A stretch of DNA of 63,611 bases, from contig JAFXPE010000041.1 in the NCBI GenBank assembly GCA_017528205.1, positions 1 to 63,611 on the forward strand, in the 5' to 3' direction. This DNA comes from Alphaproteobacteria bacterium. Lineage in GTDB: Bacteria > Pseudomonadota > Alphaproteobacteria > RF32 > CAG-239. Of the stretch, positions 44,743 to 53,795 are shown piece after piece. Within the stretch, counting starts at the first letter, position 1. Each line of letters starts with the position of its first letter. The notes beneath the pieces were generated by a model. It worked only from the letters and a program-made list of their open reading frames with translations. It did not search any database and was not told where the DNA came from. The translations under genes were made by a program, and so were the position numbers.

Positions 44743-46012
44743 AATCTATCTCCACAGTTTTAAATTTATAAAATTCAATTTTCGAATCCGGCGTATTTTC
44801 CGGAATTTTTCCGCGGTCGCGCAGTGCAATCATCAAATCCCGCTCATTGTCCGGTCGTTCATCCGCTGCCATCAATGCTCTGCGTCCTTGATATTGTACA
44901 TATATACCGTCATCGGTTTCTAAATAATTAACCAAAGGTGCATTTGCAATTTTTTCAATTCGTTCTAAATCGGTCAAAAGATAAATTCTGGCTTTTTCAA
45001 TAGGTTGTGTCATCTTTATGGCTGCCTTATGTGCCAGTTCCACAACCGCTACGATAATGCCTTTGTTCTTTCCTATTTTGGCACGAGCAAAAATTTCTTT
45101 TCCGCCGATACCGAAAAAGCGCACATAAACCATACCGCGGTCAAACAAGCGAAAAGTCTGCTCGTCTTTTTCCGGCCAAATCGGCTTTTCTTTAGTGGCA
45201 GAATTTAAATTTAGCTCAAAATATTGCAGAATGTCGTCTTTATAGCGTTCGGCATACATTTTGAGATTGTTTTTTTCGCGCTCCAATCGCTCTTTGGTTT
45301 TGTCTTCCGTTTTCTCAAACCATTCGGCATAGTCGTCTTCCAAGGCTTTGGCCAGCTGAGTGTCTACTTCGTCAAACACACGGATTTTGAAAGAGTTTTT
45401 TTGGGCAAAATATATGGCTTCGTTGAGCAGAAAATCGCGTTTTTTTGTGGTTAAACCGTGGCTTAAATCGGCCGTGAATACAACCATTGTGTTAACATCG
45501 TTCAAATAATCCTGAATATCAAACTCGGTGTCGGTTTGTTCTTCATTCAGCGAAATAACATCAACCGCGCTTTGGGTAAAAATTTGCGTCAAAAGTTGTT
45601 GATGCTGTTGAATATCCTGAGATTTATCGTATACCAACGCAATGTATTTAATTTGATTATGGCGGCGGATTCTTTCATACAATTTGGTAATAACATTTTG
45701 GCTTTCGGAATCGATTTTTTGCGGCACAATCAGCATTTTTACCTTTTCCATGCGATAGGTATCCCAGTGGTTTAAATAGCTGGAAATGGTGCTTTTTTGT
45801 CGTGCGTCGTTTTGATAAAACACCGCGGCGATAATCGGGGATATTTCTTCTTTTTCTTCGCGCACTCGCCCATAATCAATCGCTTTTTCGTAGTTGGCGT
45901 AATTGTTGTTTTTAAAGCGCTCTACGTTTATCAAACAGATAACGCCGAAAAACAACAGCCAGAGCAGGCGGTAGAACCATTTTTTCAGTGTATCTTTAAG
46001 ACGTGTGTGCAT
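44732..46012 (-). CDS. Membrane-anchored, degenerate Memo-AMMECR1 fusion
   Basis: The 426-residue protein has one N-terminal membrane helix (about 12-30). Residues 58-215 follow the Memo layout: AAVFYQNDA (Memo AGsFYPxd), MLIVPQKIDS (Memo ivPHAGy) and MVVFTADLSHG (Memo iaSSDlSHy). The metal-ligand His of PHAGY is Gln97, and GPSH is lost. Residues 280-422 resemble AMMECR1 (GMVYVRFF, VVELAHKAAIK, GIYVQYQGRRALM, KIEFYKFKTVEI), but without its LRGCIG motif. Memo, AMMECR1 and a radical SAM enzyme often occur together; here no radical SAM partner is near. A non-catalytic binding role is likely. The call is by pattern, not by search. Confidence 0.6.
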   Translation of the reverse strand: MHTRLKDTLKKWFYRLLWLLFFGVICLINVERFKNNNYANYEKAIDYGRVREEKEEISPIIAAVFYQNDARQKSTISSYLNHWDTYRMEKVKMLIVPQKIDSESQNVITKLYERIRRHNQIKYIALVYDKSQDIQQHQQLLTQIFTQSAVDVISLNEEQTDTEFDIQDYLNDVNTMVVFTADLSHGLTTKKRDFLLNEAIYFAQKNSFKIRVFDEVDTQLAKALEDDYAEWFEKTEDKTKERLEREKNNLKMYAERYKDDILQYFELNLNSATKEKPIWPEKDEQTFRLFDRGMVYVRFFGIGGKEIFARAKIGKNKGIIVAVVELAHKAAIKMTQPIEKARIYLLTDLERIEKIANAPLVNYLETDDGIYVQYQGRRALMAADERPDNERDLMIALRDRGKIPENTPDSKIEFYKFKTVEIDYEN

Positions 46013-46051
46013 TTTTTTCTCACATTATATATTGATTAAAAAAGCGAACAC

Positions 46052-46678
46052 CTAAATTTTGATGCCACACTTTCTTAAGTTTTCCAGAGACAAGGCAATT
46101 ACCGCATTTTCCAAATCTTCGACAATCGGTTCGTTTAACACGGCAACCACCTGTTTTTTTTCGGTGTTGATGGTTAAATATTGTGAGCCGTCTTCACATT
46201 CGAGCCAATAACGCACATCACCGTTTTTGTGCTGATTGGCTTGCAAGTTGGCATCAATCTTATCCAGCGCCGTAACCAAACGGGATTCCGGTGTCTTTTT
46301 ATCCTCGTATTCGCGCCATAAATCATAAATTCTGCCACCGAGTTCGCTCGGCAACAAATCACGATATTTTTGCATAGCCTCGGCTTCTTGTTGGTCTTTA
46401 AGCTTTTTCATTTCCGGATGTGCGCGTTGCACCGATTTCGGACAATCTCCGGTTTCAGCTTCGGCGATATCATGCACCAAAGCCAGCTCCAAGAGTCGGG
46501 TGTAGTTGTATTTGTGCTTTAAATACGGATATATCATCATCAATAACCACGCCAGTTTGAAACTATGTGACGAATCCGTTTCAGTGGTGCCGTCAGAAAG
46601 CAAGGTTGCCCGTTTAATCAGGCAAACCTTATCCAAAACTTTCATAAATTCAAGAATTTTTGCAATATTATTTGGCAT
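46052..46678 (-). CDS. HD-domain phosphohydrolase (YfbR-like / HD_3)
   Basis: The 208-residue protein carries the HD metal site: SSHSFKLAWL (first His), LVHDIAEAETGD (HD pair) and ALDKIDANLQ (last Asp). This order matches the HD_3 type, in which YfbR is a 5'-nucleotidase. It is probably cytoplasmic. Start overlaps the serS stop by 11 bases, so it is translated with serS. The substrate is not determined. Confidence 0.88.
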   Translation of the reverse strand: MPNNIAKILEFMKVLDKVCLIKRATLLSDGTTETDSSHSFKLAWLLMMIYPYLKHKYNYTRLLELALVHDIAEAETGDCPKSVQRAHPEMKKLKDQQEAEAMQKYRDLLPSELGGRIYDLWREYEDKKTPESRLVTALDKIDANLQANQHKNGDVRYWLECEDGSQYLTINTEKKQVVAVLNEPIVEDLENAVIALSLENLRKCGIKI

Positions 46679-47948
46679 TTTTACCTATGAATTTTTTACC
46701 GCCCAAATATGGTTGCAATTTTGCCGGAATGCGTACCGTGCCATCGGCTTGCTGGTGGTTTTCAATAAACGGAACCAGAGCGCGCGGGGTAGCAATACCG
46801 GTGTTGTTTAAGGTGTGACAAAAACGAACCTTGCCGTCATTGGCGCGATAACGCAAATTGGTACGACGAGCCTGCCATTCCGTTATGTTGGAGCAAGAGT
46901 GGGTTTCTCGATAGCAATTTTGCGAAGGCACCCACGCTTCCAAATCGTATTGACGATATTTAGGCGCGCCCATGTCACCGGTGCAAACTTCCAAAACTTG
47001 ATAAGGCAATTCCAAATCTTGCAAAATTTCTTCCGAAATCTGCAACAATTTTTTATGCCATTTTTCGCTTTCGGCCATATCGTTTTTGCAAATTACAAAT
47101 TGTTCGGTTTTGAAGAATTGGTGAACGCGAACCAAGCCGCGGGTGTCTTTTCCGGCCGCACCGGCTTCGCGACGGAAACACGGCGAGAATCCGGCATACA
47201 AAATCGGCAAATCGGCTTCGGTCAGCATTTCGTCCGCCCGCAGAGAGTTCAAAATCAGCTCCGCGGTGCCGGATAAATAAATGTCATCGGCCGGCATATA
47301 ATAAATTTCATCACGCGCAAACGGCAGGTAACCTTGGTTATACAGCGGCTTTTCCTTAGAAAGCGCCGGCACGGTGATTAAAGTGAAGCCATTGGCTCTG
47401 AGCTTGTCCATCACCATCATGTGAATGGCGATTTCGAGTTGCGCCAAGTCATTTTTAATGGCATAGGTGCGCGAGCCGGAAACTTTGGCAATGCGTTCCA
47501 TTTCACTCCAGTCATTGATTTCCATAAGTTCGATATGGTCTCTCGGCGTAAAGTCAAAATGCGGAATTTCGCCCACTTTGCGGCGTACCACGTTGGCGGT
47601 ATCGTCTGGGCCGTCCGGACTTTCAAGGCTCGGATAGTTAGGCATTCTGAGCATCATATCGTTGAACTGCGCTTCCAAAGCCGCGAGTTTTTCTTGCTCG
47701 GCCTTAAATTCTTCGCCCACAGCCTTACTTTTGGCGATAATGGCCGGACGATCTTCGTTTGATGCGGACTTAATCGAGTTACTGAGCTTGTTTTTTTCTT
47801 CCGCCAATGCTTGTGATGACGTTTTGAGCTTGTTCATCTCGTAAAATGTGTTCAAAAGCTCATCAACCTTTTCCGCCGAAAAGCCTTTTCTACCTAAGCT
47901 TTGCTTTACCCAATCAGTATTATCTGCAATAAATTTAATATCCAACAT
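46668..47948 (-). CDS. serS: Seryl-tRNA synthetase
   Basis: The 426-residue class II enzyme has the N-terminal coiled coil that grips tRNA-Ser (about 30-110) and the catalytic core: motif 2 region FSPCFRREAGAAGKDTRGL, VCTGDMGAPKYRQYDLEAW, ETHSCSNITEWQARR and motif 3 NNTGIATPRALVPFIENHQ. It charges tRNA-Ser and selenocysteine tRNA if present. The ATG at 47948 is preferred (AAGG upstream, MLDIKFIADN matches SerS); 13 further codons upstream are in frame. It is divergent from trpS. Confidence 0.96.
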   Translation of the reverse strand: MLDIKFIADNTDWVKQSLGRKGFSAEKVDELLNTFYEMNKLKTSSQALAEEKNKLSNSIKSASNEDRPAIIAKSKAVGEEFKAEQEKLAALEAQFNDMMLRMPNYPSLESPDGPDDTANVVRRKVGEIPHFDFTPRDHIELMEINDWSEMERIAKVSGSRTYAIKNDLAQLEIAIHMMVMDKLRANGFTLITVPALSKEKPLYNQGYLPFARDEIYYMPADDIYLSGTAELILNSLRADEMLTEADLPILYAGFSPCFRREAGAAGKDTRGLVRVHQFFKTEQFVICKNDMAESEKWHKKLLQISEEILQDLELPYQVLEVCTGDMGAPKYRQYDLEAWVPSQNCYRETHSCSNITEWQARRTNLRYRANDGKVRFCHTLNNTGIATPRALVPFIENHQQADGTVRIPAKLQPYLGGKKFIGKNAK

Positions 47949-48096
47949 CCTTTTATGCCTTAAAAAATTAAAATTAAACCTTGGCAAATTATACGTTTTT
48001 TATCCGAGATTACAACACAAATTTTTATATTTTGATTGATTTTTGCACAACGTTGATATAGCCTTAAGCAGTTTTGAAATAAAAATAGAGGAAATA

Positions 48097-49101
48097 ATGT
48101 TTGAAAATAAGTGTATTTTAACCGGTGTAAAACCTACGGGAAAACCGCATATCGGCAACTATTTCGGGGCAATTTTGCCGGCTTTGAAAATGGGGAACAC
48201 GGCGCAGCGTTTTAATTTGTTTATTGCTGATTATCACGCCATCAATTTTATGAAAAATGCCGAAATGCTGCAGCAGGAAATAAAAGAAATTGCTTGCATT
48301 TATTTGGCGGCCGGTTTAGATCCGCAAAAACATTATTTCTATCGGCAATCGGATATTCCGGAAATTAACGAAATTACCACAATTCTTTATGCGTTTACGC
48401 CAAAGGGGTTGATGAATAAGTCGCATGCCTATAAAGCGGCGGTGGATAAAAATACGGAAGCCGGAAAACCGACCGACGACGGTATTAATATGGGGTTATA
48501 CACCTATCCGACGTTGATGGCGGCCGATATTTTGGCTATGGATACCGATATTGTGCCGGTGGGCAAAGACCAGATTCAACACGTTGAAATTGCTCGTGAT
48601 ATTGCCGGTGCCGTGAATGCTTATTATGATAAGGAATTGCTGAAGTTGCCGGAATATTATGCGGCGGAAAATGTTGCGGTGGTTCCGGGAATCGACGGTC
48701 GCAAAATGAGCAAGTCGTATAATAATGTGATTCCGCTTTGCGAAGATGAAAAAGTCATCAAAAAAGCCGTTTATGCCACAATTACCGACTCGCGTCCGAT
48801 GGATGAGCCAAAAGATCCGGAAAGTGTAATTGTGTATCAAATTTATAAATGTATGGCATCACCGGAAAAAATAGCCGAAATGGCCGCCGGATTACAAGAG
48901 GGAAAGCTCGGTTACGGTCACGTTAAGGCTATGTTGCTCGACGAGATATTGGCGCAAACCAAAGAGGTTAGAGAACGCTACGACTATTATATCTCGCACT
49001 ACGACGAAGTGAAAGGTGCGTTGGAAGACGGTGCAGCCAAGGCTCGCCCGTTTGCTCAGCGTACGTTGGCTCGTCTTAAGGAAACGTTGTTCGGCAAATA
49101 A
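48097..49101 (+). CDS. trpS: Tryptophanyl-tRNA synthetase
   Basis: The 334-residue class I enzyme has the HIGH-type TGVKPTGKPHIGNYFGA (HIGN) and KMSKS in GRKMSKSYNN, plus the tryptophan/ATP-site MAADILAMDTDIVPVGKDQ. The ATG at 48097 follows AGAGGAAATA; the open frame extends 18 codons upstream. The cognate tRNA-Trp is at 63304. It is divergent from serS. Confidence 0.97.
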   Translation: MFENKCILTGVKPTGKPHIGNYFGAILPALKMGNTAQRFNLFIADYHAINFMKNAEMLQQEIKEIACIYLAAGLDPQKHYFYRQSDIPEINEITTILYAFTPKGLMNKSHAYKAAVDKNTEAGKPTDDGINMGLYTYPTLMAADILAMDTDIVPVGKDQIQHVEIARDIAGAVNAYYDKELLKLPEYYAAENVAVVPGIDGRKMSKSYNNVIPLCEDEKVIKKAVYATITDSRPMDEPKDPESVIVYQIYKCMASPEKIAEMAAGLQEGKLGYGHVKAMLLDEILAQTKEVRERYDYYISHYDEVKGALEDGAAKARPFAQRTLARLKETLFGK

Positions 49102-49130
49102 AAAACCGACCGTTATTGCTAACGATCGGC
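49100..49130 (-). terminator. Terminator of the nitronate-monooxygenase gene
   Basis: CCGACCGTT (49106-49114) pairs with AACGATCGG (49121-49129); on the minus strand it runs into TTTTTTA. It lies just behind trpS. Confidence 0.78.
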
Positions 49131-49153
49131 GTGATGAACAAAAGGGGAAAACT

Positions 49154-50545
49154 TTATTTTCCTTCAAGAATCGCCTTAAACAATTCGTGAACACTCGGAA
49201 TGTGATTGTGAGCGTACATCGGATCGGTGCCGAAACGATAAACGTTGTGTCCGGCAAAGGCGAGGTTGTTTTGGATGTCGCCGCCGTGGCCGATGTTCAT
49301 TAAGGTTTTGTGAATACAGTAGGTGCGCGGATCCGGAATTTTCCCGGTACAGCCGTTTTCGCTGGACCAGCTTGAAAATTGGCACTGCGACAGGCAGCCT
49401 ACACATTCGGAGCGCTCTTTTTGCATTTCTATCCATTCGTCCGGAGTTAAAAATACCAAAGTCGAATCCGGAGTTTCCTTTATCATGGTATAGCCCTGAT
49501 TATGTTGCGTTTCAACCTGTTCTTTGTCTTGCGGACGAATATAAACCGCCTTGTGCGGCGCAATCGGTAACAGTAGCGTCAGTTCTTCGGTAGCGGTTTC
49601 GCTAAACGGAATTTCTGCCTTTTTGCGGCGAATCAGGTTGCTCAAAAACTTGTTTTTGATGGCCGAAGAAAAGAAACCGGTCGGACTGAATTTTTGTAAA
49701 ATAACATCGCCTTTTTTAGTGCTGAGCATCAGAAGTTTCCACGCATCGCTAATCGGACTTTCTTCGGTTATCATCGGACGAGTACCGAATTGGAAAGCTA
49801 CGTTTCCGAGTTCCGGATTGTCGATATAATCTTGCCAGTCACTCAAGCTCCATACGCCGCCGGCAATAATTATCGGCAAATCTTTCAGGCCTAGTTCGTT
49901 CAAAACCTGACGTAAAGCAATTAAACGCTCATACGGACGCTCCGGCGCCAAAGGATTTTCGGCGTTGGATAAACCGTTGTGTCCGCCGGCCAACCATGGG
50001 TCTTCATAAACCACACCGCCCAAATATTCGGCGTAATTCTTAAACGAGCGCTTCCACAAAACGGTCATGGCACGCGCCGATGAAATAATCGGGTAATAAT
50101 AAACATTGTGCTCGGAGGCTATTTTGCCCAAGTTATAAGGAAGTCCGGCACCGCAGGTAACGCCGTGGATAAGTCCTTTAGCACCTTCAAGAACCCGAAT
50201 GATGACTTCTTGCGAATCAGCCATTTCCCACAGCATATTCATATGAATACGGCCGTTGTTGCCGGCAATGTCGTGCGCTATTTGCGCTTGAGAAATGCCG
50301 CCTTTTATGGCGTATTCCACCATTTCGCGGTGACGTTTGGCGCGAATTTTTTCGTGGAAAATTTCCGGTATGATTGAACCCTCAAGAGAAATTTCCGTCG
50401 GACTGACCATGGAAATGGTTCCGACTCCGCCTTCTTTTGCCCATGTACCGGAACTTTTGCCGTCGGTTCCGTTAATGCCTTTTCCTCCTTCAATCAGAGG
50501 GTAAACCATAGCTCCCGAAATGTTTATTTTGTTTATTGTCTTCAT
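49154..50545 (-). CDS. Nitronate monooxygenase/FabK-family flavoprotein with a Cys-rich C-terminal extension
   Basis: The 463-residue protein has the 2-nitropropane dioxygenase/FabK TIM-barrel: SGAMVYPLIEGGKGI, GVTCGAGLP, IIIAGGVWSLSDW and QFGTRPMITEESP bind FMN and substrate. The C-terminal part (about 370-463) adds a Cys set: CVGCLSQCQF, GCTGKIPDPRTYCIHKTL. This may bind an iron-sulfur cluster; such extensions are not part of ordinary NMO. Cytoplasmic. GGAGAAGGGGC precedes the ATG at 50545. Its 5' end is 109 bases downstream of the kinase gene, so it might share the upstream transcript. Confidence 0.82.
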   Translation of the reverse strand: MKTINKINISGAMVYPLIEGGKGINGTDGKSSGTWAKEGGVGTISMVSPTEISLEGSIIPEIFHEKIRAKRHREMVEYAIKGGISQAQIAHDIAGNNGRIHMNMLWEMADSQEVIIRVLEGAKGLIHGVTCGAGLPYNLGKIASEHNVYYYPIISSARAMTVLWKRSFKNYAEYLGGVVYEDPWLAGGHNGLSNAENPLAPERPYERLIALRQVLNELGLKDLPIIIAGGVWSLSDWQDYIDNPELGNVAFQFGTRPMITEESPISDAWKLLMLSTKKGDVILQKFSPTGFFSSAIKNKFLSNLIRRKKAEIPFSETATEELTLLLPIAPHKAVYIRPQDKEQVETQHNQGYTMIKETPDSTLVFLTPDEWIEMQKERSECVGCLSQCQFSSWSSENGCTGKIPDPRTYCIHKTLMNIGHGGDIQNNLAFAGHNVYRFGTDPMYAHNHIPSVHELFKAILEGK

Positions 50546-50653
50546 TTTTTTTGCCCCTTCTCCTCCATTATAATACCTATATAGACCTATTTTCCGTATT
50601 TGAAAAGTAGGCACTTTTTCGGAGCTTAGTTTCCTTCGGGTAACTATTGGGAA

Positions 50654-52114
50654 TTACGGGGCCAAATTAAGCCATTGCATTGGCAGGCCGTTAACCACCA
50701 AAAAGGCAATTAACAGGCAGATATAGGCATAAATCTGCAGCATACTCAAGAAATTGTGCTGCTTTTTATCCGACATTTGTCCGGCCAAAGCGGCCAAAAG
50801 CCGATTGATGCCGATAATGAACAACGTAATCAAAATAAGCTGGGCAAAAATTCCCATATCAATCAGCGATTGCCGGAAGAAACCCGCAATTTTATACAGA
50901 AAAGTGAAAAACAGCAGATAAATCACAAAAAATGCCTTCAAACCGTAATTTTGCAAATGTTTCAACTGTTCCTGTTCTTGTTTTTTGCGTTTCAAATTCT
51001 CAGTGGTGAGCTTTTTAATGCTTAAACCGCGTACGGTTTGCGGTTCTTCTTTTTGTTTTTTGTAATTGTTGACCTGTTCCTTGAATTTTTCGGACACAAT
51101 ACACAAACCGCAACCTTTCGGAGTGAAATAAACGTGATTTTTATCTTTTTTGCACGGTTTGCAGTGATCGAGCAAATAAGCCAGATGAGTTTGCCATTCG
51201 AGTGCCGTCGGACGTTCGTTTCCTTTGGTGAAGGCACGCTCAAACAGGTTCATGGTTTCTTTATCCAAATAATCGTGAATGCTGTAAGGATTTGGCTGTT
51301 GATAGGAATCCGGCCAAAAACCGTAAGCGTAATGATATTCGGTAATGCGTTCTTGAATAGAGAGCATGTCTCCATTGTTGCGAGGAGTTCCGGAAAACGG
51401 GTGAATGCCCTCGTTAAGTAACTTGAATATAATCACGGCCAAGGCAAACTTATCTTGTTCTTCGCCCATTTCCTTGCAAGTCAGATTCATGCCTTCGGGA
51501 TAAATATATTCTTCGCTGACAAATTCTGCCGGATAGCGGGCGCCGTTTTCTCCTTTAATGGAAAAGCCGTCACAATCAAAGGCTATGGCAACCTGATTTT
51601 TTTTATAAACATAAATATTTGAAGGCTTTAAATCAACTATGTAGTGGCCGCAGGCGTGCAGTTTTGCCACAATGGTTGCAATATTATATGCCGCGACAAC
51701 GCGTGCCAGATAACGCTCGGTTAAGCCTAATTTTTTGCGCACCGCTTTTTGAATTAAATGGTCGAGCAACACGGTTTCGGTTGTGTCGATGCGCGGCATC
51801 AGATAACCGACGCAAAAGCCCTGCGAATCTTCAAGCAAGGCGGTCGGCCAGGCAATTTGAGTATATTCTTTGCCGTCTTTATCATTAAAAAAGGTGGTAA
51901 TATTCGGGCGGTTGTGCAACATTGCTTCCAGTTTTTGGCGGTTGGTGTTGCTGTGCTCTTTTTCGTGAAAAATCTTGGCCACGCTGTTCGGGTGCGAGGC
52001 ATCAATATAAATTTTTCCGGCAGCTCCGCCTTTGTTGAGCAGTTCGCCAAGCATAATTTTTTCGTTATGCCCGTCGGGATACAGCGCCAAAAATATGTTG
52101 TTGGTTTCCGTCAT
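50654..52114 (-). CDS. Membrane-bound Hanks-type kinase of a TerY-phosphorylation-type triad
   Basis: The 486-residue protein has a Ser/Thr-kinase-like domain (about 20-300): Gly-rich ELLNKGGAAGKIYI, Lys47 in VAKIFH, catalytic loop IVDLKPSN (Asp161, Asn166), and DCDGF (Asp182) in place of DFG, a form seen in kinases of TerY/PP2C triads. After it come a zinc-ribbon-like CKPCKK...CGLC pair and three or four C-terminal helices. The ATG at 52114 overlaps the phosphatase stop (ATGA). Targets are unknown. It would act with the phosphatase and vWA protein next to it. Confidence 0.85.
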   Translation of the reverse strand: MTETNNIFLALYPDGHNEKIMLGELLNKGGAAGKIYIDASHPNSVAKIFHEKEHSNTNRQKLEAMLHNRPNITTFFNDKDGKEYTQIAWPTALLEDSQGFCVGYLMPRIDTTETVLLDHLIQKAVRKKLGLTERYLARVVAAYNIATIVAKLHACGHYIVDLKPSNIYVYKKNQVAIAFDCDGFSIKGENGARYPAEFVSEEYIYPEGMNLTCKEMGEEQDKFALAVIIFKLLNEGIHPFSGTPRNNGDMLSIQERITEYHYAYGFWPDSYQQPNPYSIHDYLDKETMNLFERAFTKGNERPTALEWQTHLAYLLDHCKPCKKDKNHVYFTPKGCGLCIVSEKFKEQVNNYKKQKEEPQTVRGLSIKKLTTENLKRKKQEQEQLKHLQNYGLKAFFVIYLLFFTFLYKIAGFFRQSLIDMGIFAQLILITLFIIGINRLLAALAGQMSDKKQHNFLSMLQIYAYICLLIAFLVVNGLPMQWLNLAP

Positions 52115-52863
52115 TGCAGTTTTGCCCATAGAAGAGTTTTGTCATCGGCGTTTATACGTTGTGCGCGTACGTCGTTTAAAGTATTATTCAGCGCCTTTAC
52201 AGCGTAAGTGCGGCGCGGTTCACGTTCAAGATATTCGGCAATCGGAATCAAAAATCGGCGCTGAATCTTGTAAAAATCATCGGAAAACACAAAGCCGGTA
52301 ACGCCGTCGGTCATTAACATCAGACGGTTAACGTTTTCAAACGGAGTAAAACGCAAGCAATCCTGCCAATCGTCCATGGTGTAAAAATAAGTTTCGCACG
52401 AAAAGGCACCGTTTTCCGGCTCGGAAATCAACAGATTGTCGTAGTTGCCGGCATTAAAAGCCAAACCGGCACCGTCACCGATGTGGAAAAACATACCGCG
52501 GCCGTTGTGATAGAAAAATCCGACCAAGGTGGCGGAAAAATTTATCAAATCAGCCGAAGATTTGCTTTTGTTTTGGCGATGCAACAATAATTTTTGCCGC
52601 GCAATTTCAACGGCATTTATCACATCTTTTTTGATGTTTTTCAGATTGGAATTGATTAAAATATCGCACAAAGTTCGGCAAACGATGCGCGCTCCGGTTT
52701 GGGCATAACGAGCCGAGCCGGCGCCGTCGGAAACAATGCCGACAACTTTGTTTTTGTTGGTTTTATAGCAGCAATAGTCTTGGCACGGCAAACCGTTGGC
52801 TTTATGCAAAGCGCCGCGCAAAGAGGTGGATAAAATTTTTATATTGCTTTTGCTTGCTGCCAT
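52111..52863 (-). CDS. PP2C-family protein phosphatase of the triad
   Basis: The 250-residue protein has the PPM/PP2C metal motifs: VSDGAGSARYAQTGA, MFFHIGDGAGLAF, LMLMTDGVTGF and the C-terminal NADDKTLLW. The N terminus SLRGALHKANGLPCQDYCCYK matches the start of such phosphatases (HxxxGxxCQD). It removes phosphate from Ser/Thr and pairs with the kinase downstream, overlapping it by 4 bases. The vWA gene ends 5 bases upstream. Confidence 0.92.
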   Translation of the reverse strand: MAASKSNIKILSTSLRGALHKANGLPCQDYCCYKTNKNKVVGIVSDGAGSARYAQTGARIVCRTLCDILINSNLKNIKKDVINAVEIARQKLLLHRQNKSKSSADLINFSATLVGFFYHNGRGMFFHIGDGAGLAFNAGNYDNLLISEPENGAFSCETYFYTMDDWQDCLRFTPFENVNRLMLMTDGVTGFVFSDDFYKIQRRFLIPIAEYLEREPRRTYAVKALNNTLNDVRAQRINADDKTLLWAKLQ

Positions 52864-52868
52864 AATTT

Positions 52869-53549
52869 TTACTTTTCATTCCATTCCGTTATGTCGTCCA
52901 TATAATTGTTGGCGTTTGGCGCGGCCTTGGAAATGCACGAAACGCTGCGGCTGAGCCACAAGAAAAATTCAGTGAACTTAAGTCCGGTCAGGCGCTTTGG
53001 CGGCAAAATGGAAAATTTGGCCAATTTATCCAAATTGGCACCCTGTGTGCCGATGGCGTGAATGACAACCTTTTTGTTCTTTTGGGCGTAGCGGCAAATT
53101 TCGGCCGAATCTTCCCAACCGTAATCCGTCGGCTCACCGTCGCTGATAAGGAATATCCACGGGCGCTTTGAAGTTACGCCGCAACTGTCATAAAGGCATT
53201 TTTGCTCTTCTATTTTTTGCAGGGCAATTTCCATGGCCTTACCGAGCGGAGTTAAGCCGCCGGCTTCCATAATCGGCGCCGTAAAATTCATGGCGTCGGT
53301 CCAATCGGATTCTATTTTTACCTCGTCTTTGCCGAAGGCTTTGATAATCAGCAGTTGCACGCGCGAGCTGGCGTCTATATCTTCTTTGAGCTCGTTTTCC
53401 AAAGCCACCAAGCCGGCATTGAGCTGTTTAATCGGTTCGCCGCGCATGGAGCCCGAACAATCCAGCACCAAAACACACGGCGTGCGTTCGTTGGCATTGT
53501 CGGCAAATTCAACATACGGAATACGCTCAATCGCATTATTTTCAGCCAT
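52869..53549 (-). CDS. TerY-like vWA-domain protein of the triad
   Basis: The 226-residue protein is one von Willebrand A domain with the metal (MIDAS) site complete: VLVLDCSGSMRGEPI (DxSxS), GGLTPLGKAM (Thr) and LISDGEPTDYGWED (Asp). TerY-type vWA proteins occur with a PP2C phosphatase and a kinase, and this order is exactly present here. The TerYP triad is tied in the literature to tellurite-type stress responses and to secretion or nucleic-acid systems; the function here is unknown. The AGGAG at the end of the upstream lipoprotein gene serves as its ribosome site. Confidence 0.9.
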   Translation of the reverse strand: MAENNAIERIPYVEFADNANERTPCVLVLDCSGSMRGEPIKQLNAGLVALENELKEDIDASSRVQLLIIKAFGKDEVKIESDWTDAMNFTAPIMEAGGLTPLGKAMEIALQKIEEQKCLYDSCGVTSKRPWIFLISDGEPTDYGWEDSAEICRYAQKNKKVVIHAIGTQGANLDKLAKFSILPPKRLTGLKFTEFFLWLSRSVSCISKAAPNANNYMDDITEWNEK

Positions 53550-53554
53550 CTTTT

Positions 53555-53698
53555 TTACTCCTGTTCGTTAGGATATTGATGCGGAAAACCGCTACCCTCT
53601 ACCGGATACGGCTTTGAATAACGGCCGCAAGAGGTAATTGTCAGCGTTATAAACGTTAACAGCAGAGAGAGCATAAACATTTTACAAATATTTTTCAT
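53555..53698 (-). CDS. 47-residue LptM/YifL-like lipoprotein
   Basis: A short frame with a lipoprotein signal (MKNICKMFMLSLLLTFITLT then ITSC, Cys24) and a small mature part CGRYSKPYPVEGSGFPHQYP. Both the C-G-R-x-x-x-P start and the FPxxYP end recall LptM (YifL) of alphaproteobacteria, which helps LptD mature. AAAGG lies upstream of the ATG. It ends 5 bases before the TerY-like gene. LptM usually follows argH and precedes lysA; neither is here. Confidence 0.7.
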   Translation of the reverse strand: MKNICKMFMLSLLLTFITLTITSCGRYSKPYPVEGSGFPHQYPNEQE

Positions 53699-53795
53699 TT
53701 ATTAACCTTTTTTTTGAATCTGATAGTTATTATTTAGCATAATATCGGTTAAAAGTTAAAGATAATTTATGTTTTTAGCAGAAAGTTGTTAATGA

